Shown here one piece after another: positions 16,280 to 25,309 of a stretch of DNA of 64,000 nucleotides. The stretch comes from Aeromicrobium chenweiae. Its GTDB lineage: Bacteria > Actinomycetota > Actinomycetes > Propionibacteriales > Nocardioidaceae. The notes beneath the pieces are model-generated. The model did no database searches. It was not told where the DNA came from and was given only the letters and a program-made list of their open reading frames with translations. The stretch covers positions 434,001 to 498,000 of the forward strand of contig NZ_CP026952.1 in assembly GCF_003065605.1 (NCBI RefSeq), written 5' to 3'. The stretch's first letter is position 1; every line of letters starts with the position of its first letter. A program made the position numbers and the translations under genes.

Positions 16280-18753
16280 CGGGATCCCCCTGTGGTGGTC
16301 AACGTGCGGACCGCCGCGACATAGGCCGCGGCGGAGAGGTCATTGTGGCAGAACGCCAGCGACCGCCCCTGCTGCTCGGCGAACAGCGAGGGGTCGGCGG
16401 CGAGCTTGTCGAGCACCTGCTCGACCGGGTCGTCGCCGACGTAGAGCGCGGCCGTGCCGAGCACGCCGCGCAGGGCCGGGTCGGCGATCACGACGCACCC
16501 GCGGGCCATGGCCTCGATCGCGGGCCGCAGCAGCGCCGAGCCGGCGACCGCCGGGGCCGGCACCACGACGACGTCGCACTGGTCGTAGAACGCGCTCGGC
16601 GTGATCATGTCCGTCGTGAACGCCAGGACGCCGGGCAGCGTGGCCCGGGCGGGAGCCTGCAGCAGCCGCACGTCGTGGTGGGCGATGCGCGGCAGCAGGG
16701 CGGCCAGCTCGGCCCGCGACGCCTGCTCGGCCGGGTACCCCGACGGGTCGGACAGACCGAGCACGAGGCGACCGTCGACGTGCCGACGCGGGAAGGGGGC
16801 GGTGGCGGCGACCTCCATCAGCCGGGGCGGGTGGATAGTCCCGGTGACCCCGCTGGCCCAGATCGCCTGGCCGATCTCCTCGGTGGCCGGGATCCACTCG
16901 GCGTGCCGGTTGAACATGCGGCGGACCGTCGCCTCGACGTGCGGCGGGTGCCACGAGACACGGGGCGCGGCGCCCTCGGTGGGCATCCGGTCGGCGACGA
17001 TGACGACGCGGCCCGGGGTCATCGCGACGGTGTCGCTCGATCGCGGCAGCGTCAGCAGCTCGACGTCGCGGACGACCAGCACTGCGGGCGCGATCGGGGC
17101 GTCCAGCGTCATCCACGACGTCGTGCCGTGCGCCATGAGGTCGAGCACGTCGGCGCGGGGGTAGTGACGCCTGCGGGACGCGAACCGCAGCGCGTCCGTG
17201 CGCGCCAGCCCGACCCGCAGCCCCGCGGCGTGCAGGGCGGAGATCTCGCCGGCCACGCCCGAGCCGGACTGCGGCCCGGGGCGCGGATCGGTCAGGACGA
17301 CGACGTCCGGCGTCGTGTCGGCGTACGTCGTGCCCTCCAGCTCCGGAGGGGCCGGGAACGCCCGGTGTCCCTCGGCGTCGGGCGTCCGCGGCTCGAGGCC
17401 CTCCGTGCGGATCCGGTGGTGCCAGTGACGGAACGCCGAGTGGTACGACACCCGCGCCGGCCGGTGCCAGCTCGGACGGAAGTCCTCGCGCGACAGCGAG
17501 CCGTCGGTGAGCTGGTACAGCGCCAGCGGCTCCTTGAGCGTGCGAACCGCCTCCCGGCCGAAGACGGTGGCGATGCGCTCGATGTACTCGGTGTCGGCCG
17601 CCTTGCGCATCAGGTCGTACGGCCCGAGACGGCCCAGGACGGCCTCGCGGCGGAACAGCAGCGACGGGGCGTTCTTCGCGAACGGCACCGAGCCGACCCG
17701 GGTCATGTAGAGGTCGGTGTGCAGGCGGATCGACTTGGACAGCGTGGCCACGAGCCGCTCGTCGCGGCCGAACGCCGCCATCTGCCGCTCGAGGCGCTGC
17801 GGGTGCGACCAGTCGTCGCCGTCCTGGATGCCGGCGATCTCGCCGCGAGCGACCGAGAGGCCGAGGTTGCGGGCCCGGTAGGCGCCGCCGTTCTGCGGCA
17901 TGCGGTGGTACGAGACGCGATCGCTGAGGGCGCGGGTCTCCTCGAAGATCTCCTCGTGCCCCGCCGGGCTGTGGTCGTCGACGAGGATGACCTCGACGTT
18001 GCCCCACGTCTGGTCCAGCAGCGACCGGGTGGCGGTCAGCAGGCTCCGGGTCGGTGCGTAGACCGGCATGACGATGCTGATCAGGGGGCCGTCCACGGAT
18101 CCGGCGGCGGCGTCCGTGCGCACGGTGTCGAACGGGGTCGCGGTCGCCTCGAACGACATCGTGGCGAGGCCTCGGTCGACGAACGGGGCGTTGAAGGCCC
18201 GCTGCCAGGTCTCCAGCGAGGCGGGCTCGGCGCCGCGGAACGGGTTGATGATGTCGGTGTTCGCGGCCCAGTGGTACCAGGAGCGCTCGTCGTTGGCCGC
18301 GACGTCGGGGTTGGCCTGCGAGGTGTGCTGGCGCACGTAGTCCACCCGGCCCACGGCGAGATGGGTCTGGATGTCCTCACGGTCGTACATGTGGGCGACG
18401 CCGTCGCGGTCGGCGACCCGCCGCGAGAGGGCGAACAGGTCCGCCGCCTCGGTGAAGTCCGCATGGGCACCGAACGCCTCTCCCAGCACGAGGTACGCCA
18501 GGGCGTACATCGACGGGGCGTGCAGCGGGGCGAGCGCCCGGTCGACGACGGGACGTCCCGCCGTGACGTCGGAAGCGATCGTGATGATCTGCTCGGCGGT
18601 GTACGTGCCGTGGGAGGCCATGCGGGCCACGAGCTCGACCGAGTCGGCGTACTCGTAGCGCAGGAGGGTCGCGGACAGCTCGGCCGCGGAGACGGCGCCG
18701 GAGTCTGCGAGGTCGACGAGGTGCGGAGGGAGGCCGGGGGTCTGGTGGCTCAC
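16276..18753 (-). CDS. Large glycosyltransferase, paralogue of the 8-kb glycosyltransferase
   Basis: An 825-residue protein with the same plan as the glycosyltransferase at 8024-10489. It has a helical N-terminal 1-220 region of unknown fold and a GT-A family 2 domain at about 245-350 (LISIVMPVYAPT, ILVDDHSPAGHE, GIQDGDDWSHPQRL). A C-terminal GT-B-like half ends RPAIEAMARGCVVIADPALRG. I placed the start at the GTG giving VSHQTPGLPP; the frame is open further upstream but runs antisense into xthA. It overlaps the small membrane protein gene by ATGA and is the first gene of that unit. Sugar specificity is unknown. Confidence 0.83.
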   Translation of the reverse strand: MSHQTPGLPPHLVDLADSGAVSAAELSATLLRYEYADSVELVARMASHGTYTAEQIITIASDVTAGRPVVDRALAPLHAPSMYALAYLVLGEAFGAHADFTEAADLFALSRRVADRDGVAHMYDREDIQTHLAVGRVDYVRQHTSQANPDVAANDERSWYHWAANTDIINPFRGAEPASLETWQRAFNAPFVDRGLATMSFEATATPFDTVRTDAAAGSVDGPLISIVMPVYAPTRSLLTATRSLLDQTWGNVEVILVDDHSPAGHEEIFEETRALSDRVSYHRMPQNGGAYRARNLGLSVARGEIAGIQDGDDWSHPQRLERQMAAFGRDERLVATLSKSIRLHTDLYMTRVGSVPFAKNAPSLLFRREAVLGRLGPYDLMRKAADTEYIERIATVFGREAVRTLKEPLALYQLTDGSLSREDFRPSWHRPARVSYHSAFRHWHHRIRTEGLEPRTPDAEGHRAFPAPPELEGTTYADTTPDVVVLTDPRPGPQSGSGVAGEISALHAAGLRVGLARTDALRFASRRRHYPRADVLDLMAHGTTSWMTLDAPIAPAVLVVRDVELLTLPRSSDTVAMTPGRVVIVADRMPTEGAAPRVSWHPPHVEATVRRMFNRHAEWIPATEEIGQAIWASGVTGTIHPPRLMEVAATAPFPRRHVDGRLVLGLSDPSGYPAEQASRAELAALLPRIAHHDVRLLQAPARATLPGVLAFTTDMITPSAFYDQCDVVVVPAPAVAGSALLRPAIEAMARGCVVIADPALRGVLGTAALYVGDDPVEQVLDKLAADPSLFAEQQGRSLAFCHNDLSAAAYVAAVRTLTTTGGSR

Positions 18754-18880
18754 CGGTGGGGGTGCTCGCTTCCGGGTCGACTGCGTGGCACGGCACGAGA
18801 CGGTCGTGCCCGCCCAGAATACCGGGGACGGCAGGAGGGCCGCGCCGCTGTCGCGGTGCGTCGGCTCCCGGCCGGGCGCG

Positions 18881-19672
18881 TCAGCTGATCTCGATGACGA
18901 CGGGCGCGTGGTCGCTGGCACCCTTGCCCTTGCGCTCCTCGCGGTCGATCCACGCGGAGTCGACGCGGGCGGCGAGGGCCTGCGAGGCCAGGATGAAGTC
19001 GATGCGCAGGCCGCGCTTCTTGGGGAACGCGAGCTGCTGGTAGTCCCAGTAGGTGTACACGCCGGGCCCGGGGGTGTGGGGGCGCACGACGTCGCTGAAG
19101 CCGGCGTCGACGATGCCCTGGAACGCGTCGCGCTCGGGCTGCGAGACGTGCGTGTGCCCCTCGAAGACGGACATGTCCCACACGTCGTCGTCCTGCGGGG
19201 CGACGTTCCAGTCACCTGTGAGGGCGATCTGCGCGTCGGGGTTCTCGACGAGCCACTCCGCGGAGACCTGGCGCAGGCGCTCGAGCCACGCGAGCTTGTA
19301 GGTGTAGTGCGGGTGGCCGACCTCGCGACCGTTCGGGACGTAGAGGCTCCACACCCGCACGCCGCCGCACGTCGCGCCGATCGACCGCGCCTCGACGACC
19401 TCGGGGTCGCCGAACCTCGGCTGGTCGTCGGCGAACTGGGTCGCGACGTCCTCCAGGCCCACGCGGGAGATCAGCGCGACGCCGTTCCACTGGCTGAGGC
19501 CGAAGTGGGCCACCTCGTAGCCCATCGACGAGAGCTCGAGACCCGGGAACTGGTCCTCGCGGCACTTCGTCTCCTGGATGGCCAGGACGTCGACGTCGTT
19601 GCGCTCGAGCCACCCCGTCACGCGGTCGATTCGGCTCCGGATGGAGTTGACGTTCCAGGTCGCGATACGCAC
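18881..19672 (-). CDS. xthA: Exodeoxyribonuclease III
   Basis: Mg-dependent AP endonuclease and 3'-5' exonuclease of base excision repair, 263 residues, the standard length. The EEP-superfamily motifs are all present: IATWNVNSIRSR at the N-terminus, LAIQETKCREDQFP (metal-binding Glu), SLYVPNGREV, LTGDWNVAPQDDDV (Asp and Asn), RIDFILASQ, and KGASDHAPVVIEI (catalytic Asp-His). It is divergent from the peptidoglycan hydrolase gene across about 108 bp, which must contain both promoters. Confidence 0.95.
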   Translation of the reverse strand: MRIATWNVNSIRSRIDRVTGWLERNDVDVLAIQETKCREDQFPGLELSSMGYEVAHFGLSQWNGVALISRVGLEDVATQFADDQPRFGDPEVVEARSIGATCGGVRVWSLYVPNGREVGHPHYTYKLAWLERLRQVSAEWLVENPDAQIALTGDWNVAPQDDDVWDMSVFEGHTHVSQPERDAFQGIVDAGFSDVVRPHTPGPGVYTYWDYQQLAFPKKRGLRIDFILASQALAARVDSAWIDREERKGKGASDHAPVVIEIS

Positions 19673-19780
19673 CCCCCGAACCTATCCCGTCCGCACGAAG
19701 TGTCGAGATCGGGTGACAGACGGTGCTGGTGGGGCGCACCATGGGAGATCTTGTCCTTGCGATCCGGGAGGTGGCCGAAC

Positions 19781-20920
19781 GTGCGCAGGATGTGGACCAC
19801 TGTCGTGGCGCTGGTGCTGGCCACCGGTCTCCTCGCCGGCCCCGCGGTCGCGGGCGACCCGCCGATCAGCATGCCCGCGAGCCCCCAGGGGCTGCGGGCG
19901 CCCGTCGCGCTGCCGGACGAGCTGGACCCGGCGTCGCCGTACCTGCCGCAGGCGTCCTGCAGCCCGGTCGACACCCCCGGGGTGACCAAGCTCCGCAACC
20001 TCGTGATGGCGACGTACGGGCAGGGCTGGTCCGGCTCGATCTCGCGCGGCTGCACCGAGGGGCTGTCCGAGCACAGCGAGGGCCGCGCCTGGGACTGGAT
20101 GATCGACCCCAAGGACAAGCGCCAGAAGGCCGCCGCCGCCGACTTCATCGCGTGGGTGACGCGCGACGGCGGCCGCAACGCGCGACGTCTGGGCATCATG
20201 TACGTCATCTACGACAAGAAGATCTGGGGTGTGTACAACCTCAAGGGCGGCTGGCGCGCCAGCCAGGGACACGAGGACCACGTCCACGTGTCGCTCAGCT
20301 GGAACGGGGCCCGGGGCAACGTCTCGTTCTGGACCGGCAAGGTCAGTCCCATCGACTACGGCCCCTGCGTCCGGTTCAAGGGGACGTACGGCGCGCGCAC
20401 GGGGACCCCGCGGACCACCGCGTGTCCGGCCATCTCGCCGCTGCTGGTCAGGACGACGCTGGGCACGCGGCAGTTCGGCCGCACCGGGGCGACGGTGAAG
20501 AAGGCGCAGGCCCTGCTGAAGGTGAGCCGGACCGGGCGCTTCGACACCAGGACGTGGGCCGCCGTGCGCCGCTACCAGCGCGCCCACGACATCCCGTACA
20601 CCGGTGTGCTCGACCAGCCGACCTGGGCGTCGCTCAGCCCGTCCAGCGTGAAGAGCCGCACGGTGAAGAGCTACACGCGGGCGTCGGCGATCGCCCACGG
20701 GGTCAAGCACTACGGCGGCAGCACGATCCGGAAGGGCCAGGTGGGCAAGGCGGTGCTGATCCTGCAGCGGGCGCTCGGGCTGCGGCGGGCGGACCGCAAC
20801 GGGTTCTACGACGCCGTGACGCTGGCCGCCGTCAAGAAGGTGCAGGGCCGGGCCGGCATGGGTCGCGACGGGCTCGTCCGGGCCGCGGAGTGGCAGGCCA
20901 TGGCGAAGGCGCTCAACTGA
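19781..20920 (+). CDS. Secreted peptidoglycan-binding, M15-like hydrolase
   Basis: Exported cell-wall protein of 379 residues. The GTG start has GGGAGG 9 nt upstream and begins a signal peptide (MWTTVVALVLATGLLAGPAVA, cleavage near AVA-GD). Residues about 60-200 form an ARB-07466/M15-like domain with plausible zinc ligands in SEHSEGRAWDWM and GHEDHVHVSLSW. Two C-terminal peptidoglycan-binding-1 domains follow: GATVKKAQALLKVSRTGRFD at about 230-290 and GKAVLILQRALGLRRADRNG at about 310-375. It probably cuts or processes peptide cross-links in the wall. It is divergent from xthA and monocistronic as far as can be seen. Confidence 0.87.
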   Translation: MRRMWTTVVALVLATGLLAGPAVAGDPPISMPASPQGLRAPVALPDELDPASPYLPQASCSPVDTPGVTKLRNLVMATYGQGWSGSISRGCTEGLSEHSEGRAWDWMIDPKDKRQKAAAADFIAWVTRDGGRNARRLGIMYVIYDKKIWGVYNLKGGWRASQGHEDHVHVSLSWNGARGNVSFWTGKVSPIDYGPCVRFKGTYGARTGTPRTTACPAISPLLVRTTLGTRQFGRTGATVKKAQALLKVSRTGRFDTRTWAAVRRYQRAHDIPYTGVLDQPTWASLSPSSVKSRTVKSYTRASAIAHGVKHYGGSTIRKGQVGKAVLILQRALGLRRADRNGFYDAVTLAAVKKVQGRAGMGRDGLVRAAEWQAMAKALN

Positions 20921-20952
20921 GCGGAACGCCGCAGCAGTGCCATGATGGCTGA

Positions 20953-21576
20953 ATGACCGACGAGGAGTCCGCGGCGTACAACCCCCGGCACGAGGACGAC
21001 CACGTCGACGCCCGGGTCGCCGACCACTCAGAGGTCGGACCGCCCCGGTGGGTCAAGCGGATCGTCCTGGCGATCATCGTCGTGGGCATCGCGTACGTCG
21101 CCTACCTCATCTCGGCGGCGTTCTTCCCGCGGTGGTGGGCGCATCGCGTCGGCGACCAGGTCGACGGCGCCGTCTCGCGCGGCACGCTCTGGGGCCTGTT
21201 CTACGGGTTCTTGTTCACCGCCGTGCCGCTCCTGGTGCTGGTCCAGGTCAGGCACCGGTTCCTCAGCTGGACGTGGCGCGGCATCATCGCCCTCGTCGCG
21301 ATCGTGCTCGCGGCGCCCAACTGGCTGACCCTCTCGGTCGTGGCGGGCAACAGCAGCGCCGCGCACGCCGGCGAGCGGATCATGGACGTCGAGGCCCCCG
21401 GCTTCCGTGCCGCGACGCTGATCGGGGTCGTCGCGGGAGCAGCCCTGGTGCTCCTCGTCACCGCGCTGAGCATGCGGCTCAAGGGACGTCGTGCCGAGGT
21501 CAAGCGGCTCCGCGGCGAGCGTGACGAGCTGCGCCGCTCACGCGAGGTCGATGACGGGCCGCGCGAGGAGCGCTAG
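20953..21576 (+). CDS. Membrane protein with four predicted helices
   Basis: A 207-residue protein. After an acidic cytosolic N-terminus (about 1-34) there are hydrophobic segments at about 36-56 (VLAIIVVGIAYVAYLISA), 78-98, 109-131 (IIALVAIVLAAPNWLTLSVV) and 151-172 (LIGVVAGAALVLLVTALSM). A charged C-terminal helix follows (RRAEVKRLRGERDELRRSR). The family is familiar from actinobacterial genomes as a permease-like hypothetical, but no transport motif is visible. It stands alone between the hydrolase and a convergent exporter gene. Confidence 0.75.
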   Translation: MTDEESAAYNPRHEDDHVDARVADHSEVGPPRWVKRIVLAIIVVGIAYVAYLISAAFFPRWWAHRVGDQVDGAVSRGTLWGLFYGFLFTAVPLLVLVQVRHRFLSWTWRGIIALVAIVLAAPNWLTLSVVAGNSSAAHAGERIMDVEAPGFRAATLIGVVAGAALVLLVTALSMRLKGRRAEVKRLRGERDELRRSREVDDGPREER

Positions 21577-21594
21577 GCACCACCGCGCACGCGC

Positions 21595-23415
21595 TCAGGC
21601 GTTCGCCGGCAGCGTCCGCAGCAGGTAGCGCTCGGCTGCGCCGGCCCGCTGCGCGAGGTCCCGCACCGTCGACGAGCTCTGCTGCAGCGTCCCGGCTCCG
21701 TTCGGGTGCTGCAGGCCCGGGAGCGTCTGGTCCGCCGGGCTCAGCGCGCGCAGGACGTCCTGCAGTGCTGCGTCGTCCATGCCGGTCGCGTCCACGAGGG
21801 CCGTGAGGTCACGAAGCCCGGTCCGCAAGGTGTCGAGCTCGCGCAGCTGGACGTCGTCCAGCTGGTCGTGGTCGGGCACCAGCTCGTCCTGCGTCTGGGT
21901 CGCCTCGCGGTGCAGGGCCACCTGGTCGGCCAGGCCCGGCTGCGATCCGTCGGCCGCGGCGCGCAGCACGGCCGCCGTCGCCTCGGTGGCCGACTCGATG
22001 CGCCTGCGCAGCGGCGGCGGCCGGAACGCCGGGACGACCGCGAACCCGACCAGCAGGCCGATGACGACGGCGCTGGCGGTGAGTCCTACGTACTGCAGGA
22101 GCAGGTTCACCGGGTCCAGGTCGCGGGTCACCGAGTTGAAGCCGACGCTGACCACGACCATGAACGCATTGCCCAGTCCTGGTCGGGTGACGATGTACCA
22201 GAGCCCGAGACACAGGGACACGACCGCGATCGCGACCAGGAAACGTGACGGGACGACCAAGAGGATCACGGCCACCGACAGCGAGCCGCCGACGAGGCCG
22301 ATGATCTTGTTCCTCGCCTTCGTCGCCGTGTCGCGCCAGCTGGCCTGGAGGATGCCGAAGGTCGTGAGCAGCACGGTCGAGACCAACGGGTCGCCGCGTT
22401 CGAGCCCGGACGTGATCACCAGCATCAGCAGCAGCCCGAGCGCCGTGCGGAACGCGTGCCGCAGCTGGACGGACCGCAGCCTGGTGGACGGGTGCAGCAC
22501 CGCGTCCTTCAGCTGGTGGCGCCGGTCGTGCTCGAGTGAGACCGCGGTCGTGTCCCGGTCGCGGATCGCCTGCTCCACGGAGTCGAGCGCCTGCGTCGCG
22601 TCCGCGAGGGCCCCGTCGCCGGCCGGGCCCGGACCGGCAGGTGCGTCCTCCTGTGCCGTGGCCTTCTTGGAGGGCTTGGCCTTCAACCGGGACGCCAGCT
22701 CGGCGGCTCGGTCACGCAGCGCCGCCAGGTCGCCCGGCGCGACGGGTTCCGTGAGCCCCGCGGTGTGCAGCGCCAGCCGGTAGCGCGAGGCGGCGTCCAG
22801 TGCGTCCGCCAGCCAGCGCTGCCTGCCGTCGCTGAGCCAGGTGCCGAACGCCACGGACGTGGCCGTGGCGGGATCGGCCGCGACGAGCACCTCCGCCACC
22901 TGGGCGCGCGTGGGCCCGGACGGGTCCGAGACGCCCATCAGCACCCGCAGTGCGAGAGCGACGGCGACGCCCGCCACGGCGGCGGCGATCACCTGCTGGT
23001 GGTCGGCCCCGCCCTGGGGCGCGTAGCCGTAGCCGAACACGGTCGTCATCCCCAGCCCGAGGCCCGCGTTGGCGAATCGCGGCCCGAGCAGCGGCAGCAG
23101 CGCGGCGACGAAGCCGAGCACGACCACGGCCAGGATCGCGGTCGGTCGCGAGACCTCCGCGACCAGCCGGGGGACGACCGCCGCGACCACCAGCAGCGGC
23201 GCCATCACCGCGGCGATCCGCAGGTCGGCTCGCAGCGGGCCTCCCATGAAGACCACCAGGGAGAACAGCCCCGTCAACCCGCCGATGATCCCGGCCGAGC
23301 CGGCGCCCCAGTGGTCCGCGAGGAGCACCGACGGGACGACCACCAGGGCCATCAGGGCGAACAGGAGGGGGCTGCCCTTCGGGCGCGCCCGGGTGTGCTT
23401 TCCGCGTGGTGCCAT
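21595..23415 (-). CDS. FUSC/aromatic acid exporter-like membrane protein
   Basis: A 606-residue protein with two blocks of about five to six transmembrane helices, the AaeB/YccS/FUSC arrangement. Block one is about 15-160 (PLLFALMALVVVPSVLLADH). A cytosolic helical region follows at about 165-310, then block two at about 315-465 (RTALGLLLMLVITSG, ILLVVPSRFLVAIAVVSLCLGL) and a C-terminal cytosolic helical domain. FUSC proteins are thought to export aromatic or amphiphilic compounds. The ATG at 23415 is preferred over a GTG six bases upstream because AAGGAGG sits 7 nt ahead of it. Confidence 0.83.
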   Translation of the reverse strand: MAPRGKHTRARPKGSPLLFALMALVVVPSVLLADHWGAGSAGIIGGLTGLFSLVVFMGGPLRADLRIAAVMAPLLVVAAVVPRLVAEVSRPTAILAVVVLGFVAALLPLLGPRFANAGLGLGMTTVFGYGYAPQGGADHQQVIAAAVAGVAVALALRVLMGVSDPSGPTRAQVAEVLVAADPATATSVAFGTWLSDGRQRWLADALDAASRYRLALHTAGLTEPVAPGDLAALRDRAAELASRLKAKPSKKATAQEDAPAGPGPAGDGALADATQALDSVEQAIRDRDTTAVSLEHDRRHQLKDAVLHPSTRLRSVQLRHAFRTALGLLLMLVITSGLERGDPLVSTVLLTTFGILQASWRDTATKARNKIIGLVGGSLSVAVILLVVPSRFLVAIAVVSLCLGLWYIVTRPGLGNAFMVVVSVGFNSVTRDLDPVNLLLQYVGLTASAVVIGLLVGFAVVPAFRPPPLRRRIESATEATAAVLRAAADGSQPGLADQVALHREATQTQDELVPDHDQLDDVQLRELDTLRTGLRDLTALVDATGMDDAALQDVLRALSPADQTLPGLQHPNGAGTLQQSSSTVRDLAQRAGAAERYLLRTLPANA

Positions 23416-23634
23416 CAGCACGCCTCCTTCCGGAAGCGCTGTGAGCCCCTGCCCCGAACGTTAGAGGGAGGCGGCGGACCGCGTCAGGGCCCTAGGGCCC
23501 CGGGCGGTGGGGCCGTGGACAACACCCGGGGAGGGCTGTACGTTCGCAGCGGACGTCGCCGCCTCGCCGCACCGGTCCGGGTGCCGACGCGAAGGAGCGC
23601 GCATGTCCCCCTCCGGCACCTGCGGGACGCCACC

Positions 23635-24375
23635 GTGACCTGTCCCGTCATCGGCATCACGTCCTACCGCGAGACTGCGCGGTGGGGGGTCTGGGACAAG
23701 CCTGCCGACCTGTTGCCTGCGGCGTACGCCCGAGCGGTCTCCGAGGCCGGCGCGGTCGCGGTGATCCTCCCGCCGGGGCGGGCCGAGGACGCCGCCACGG
23801 TCGTCCACCGCCTGGACGGGCTGGTCCTGGCCGGCGGAGCGGACATCGACCCGAGGCGGTACGGGGAGCAGGTGCACGAGCGCACGGCGGGCTGGCGGGC
23901 CGATCGCGACGCGTGGGAGACGGCCCTGCTGGACGCTTCGGACGTCGAGGACCTGCCCGTGCTCGGGATCTGCCGCGGCATGCAGCTCATGGCCGTGCGC
24001 GACGGAGGCACGCTGCACCAGCACGTGCCCGACCTCGTGGGGCACGAGGAGCACTCGCCCGGAGGTGCGCACTTCGGTGTCACGAGCGTCGACGTGGTGC
24101 CCGGCACCCGGCTCGCCGCGGCCGTCGGCGACAAGGGGGACGTGCGATGCCATCACCACCAGGCCGTCGCGGCTCACCCGGGCTTCGAGCCGGTCGCGCG
24201 CTCGGCCGACGGCATCCTCGAGGGCATGGAGCGACCTGACCGAGCCTTCTGGGTCGGGGTCCAGTGGCATCCGGAGACGCTCGAGGACGTGGGCCTGTTC
24301 CGGTCGTTGGTCGCCGCGGCCTCCCGCGTCACCCCCAGACGTACGGGGCCGTCTCCGTCTCCGCCTGGGCCATGA
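23635..24375 (+). CDS. Gamma-glutamyl-gamma-aminobutyrate hydrolase family protein (class I GATase fold)
   Basis: Peptidase C26 / PuuD-like hydrolase, 246 residues, that would cleave gamma-glutamyl amides. The class I amidotransferase catalytic triad is complete: nucleophile Cys in LPVLGICRGMQL, and His and Glu in VGVQWHPETLED. The N-terminal PVIGITSYRETARWG and GLVLAGGADIDPRRYG are family signatures. I chose the GTG at 23635; the open frame upstream is antisense to the FUSC gene and not protein-like. Its last 47 bp overlap the convergent SDR gene. No polyamine or GABA genes lie next to it, so the substrate is open. Confidence 0.88.
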   Translation: MTCPVIGITSYRETARWGVWDKPADLLPAAYARAVSEAGAVAVILPPGRAEDAATVVHRLDGLVLAGGADIDPRRYGEQVHERTAGWRADRDAWETALLDASDVEDLPVLGICRGMQLMAVRDGGTLHQHVPDLVGHEEHSPGGAHFGVTSVDVVPGTRLAAAVGDKGDVRCHHHQAVAAHPGFEPVARSADGILEGMERPDRAFWVGVQWHPETLEDVGLFRSLVAAASRVTPRRTGPSPSPPGP

Positions 24376-25198
24376 TGCGGCTGAACCGGCGGTTCAGCCG
24401 GCGCATCGCGCGCTGGTACGCCCACGGCACGTAGCGCTGCAGGTAGTGCGCGGTGCGGACGTCGTGGGAGGTGAAGACGAGGTACCTGCCGCCCTCGACG
24501 CCCCGGATCATGGCCGCCGCGGCGTCCTCGGGGGAGACGGCCTGCCGCTCGAAGTCGGCGAACATCTTCTGGATCGCCGGGTGCTGGGGGTCGACGCCCG
24601 CGAGGACCGAGCGGCTGACCAGCGGGGTCCTCACGGCGCCGGGGCAGAGGAGGGTGACGCCGATCCCGTGCTGCTCGAGGTCGAAGCGCAGGACCTCGCT
24701 GACACCGTGGAGACCGAACTTCGCCGCACTGTACGGCGCGCGGACGGGGAGCCCGAACAGCCCGGCGGAGGACGACACGTTGACGACGTGCCCGCCGTTG
24801 CCGGCCGCGATCATCGGCGGGACGAACGCCGACAGGACGTGGATGGGTCCCATCAGGTCGACCTCCACGACGTCGCGCCAGTCCTTGGAGGTCAGGTCCT
24901 GGATGCGGCCGCCGACCGAGATGCCGGCGACGTTCATGACGATGTCGACGGGGCCGTGCAGGAGCGTGCGGTGGGCGAATGCCGCGACGGCGTCCTCGTC
25001 CGCGATGTCGAACGCCTCGTGGTGGACGACGTGGTCGGCGACGAGGGCCACCGTCGCCTCGAGCCCCGCCGCGTCGACGTCGGTGAGGGCGAGGCGGGCT
25101 CCCTTGGCGGCGGCCTGGACGGCGGCGGCGCGGCCGATGCCGCCACCGGCTCCGGTGATGACGGCGGTGCGTCCGGCGAATGCTGTCTTCTTCATCAA
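24329..25198 (-). CDS. Short-chain dehydrogenase/reductase
   Basis: Classical NAD(P)-dependent SDR, 289 residues. Motifs seen are the cofactor loop TGAGGGIGRAAA, NVAGIS (NNAG-type), the serine in NVSSSAGLFG and the active-site YSAAKFGLHG (Tyr and Lys). The C-terminal extension (HYLQRYVPWAYQRAMRRLNRRFS) is longer than in minimal SDRs and resembles membrane-associated SDRs acting on lipids or steroids; that is only a hint. Adjacent ATGs give MMKK or MKK starts. It overlaps the gamma-Glu hydrolase gene tail to tail and is divergent from the exonuclease gene. Confidence 0.88.
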   Translation of the reverse strand: MMKKTAFAGRTAVITGAGGGIGRAAAVQAAAKGARLALTDVDAAGLEATVALVADHVVHHEAFDIADEDAVAAFAHRTLLHGPVDIVMNVAGISVGGRIQDLTSKDWRDVVEVDLMGPIHVLSAFVPPMIAAGNGGHVVNVSSSAGLFGLPVRAPYSAAKFGLHGVSEVLRFDLEQHGIGVTLLCPGAVRTPLVSRSVLAGVDPQHPAIQKMFADFERQAVSPEDAAAAMIRGVEGGRYLVFTSHDVRTAHYLQRYVPWAYQRAMRRLNRRFSRIMAQAETETAPYVWG

Positions 25199-25309
25199 TC
25201 CCCCCGAGATGTGTGAAGTGGGACGAGCGTACCGCTCACGGGTGGCACGCGGGGGCTGTCTCAGCCGACGGCTAGCGTGATGCCCTCAGCCACGAGCAGG
25301 AGTCAGCAC

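Noticed and set aside
16345-18888. Long plus frame antisense to the second glycosyltransferase
   Set aside because: No protein-like sequence; the minus strand has the enzyme motifs and coupling to the operon.
23486-23502. GGGCCCTAGGGCCC palindrome as an operator
   Set aside because: GC-only palindromes are expected by chance here and nothing else supports a site.
22765-23634. N-terminal extension of the gamma-Glu hydrolase
   Set aside because: Lies antisense to the FUSC gene and reads as random; the family starts at the GTG at 23635.
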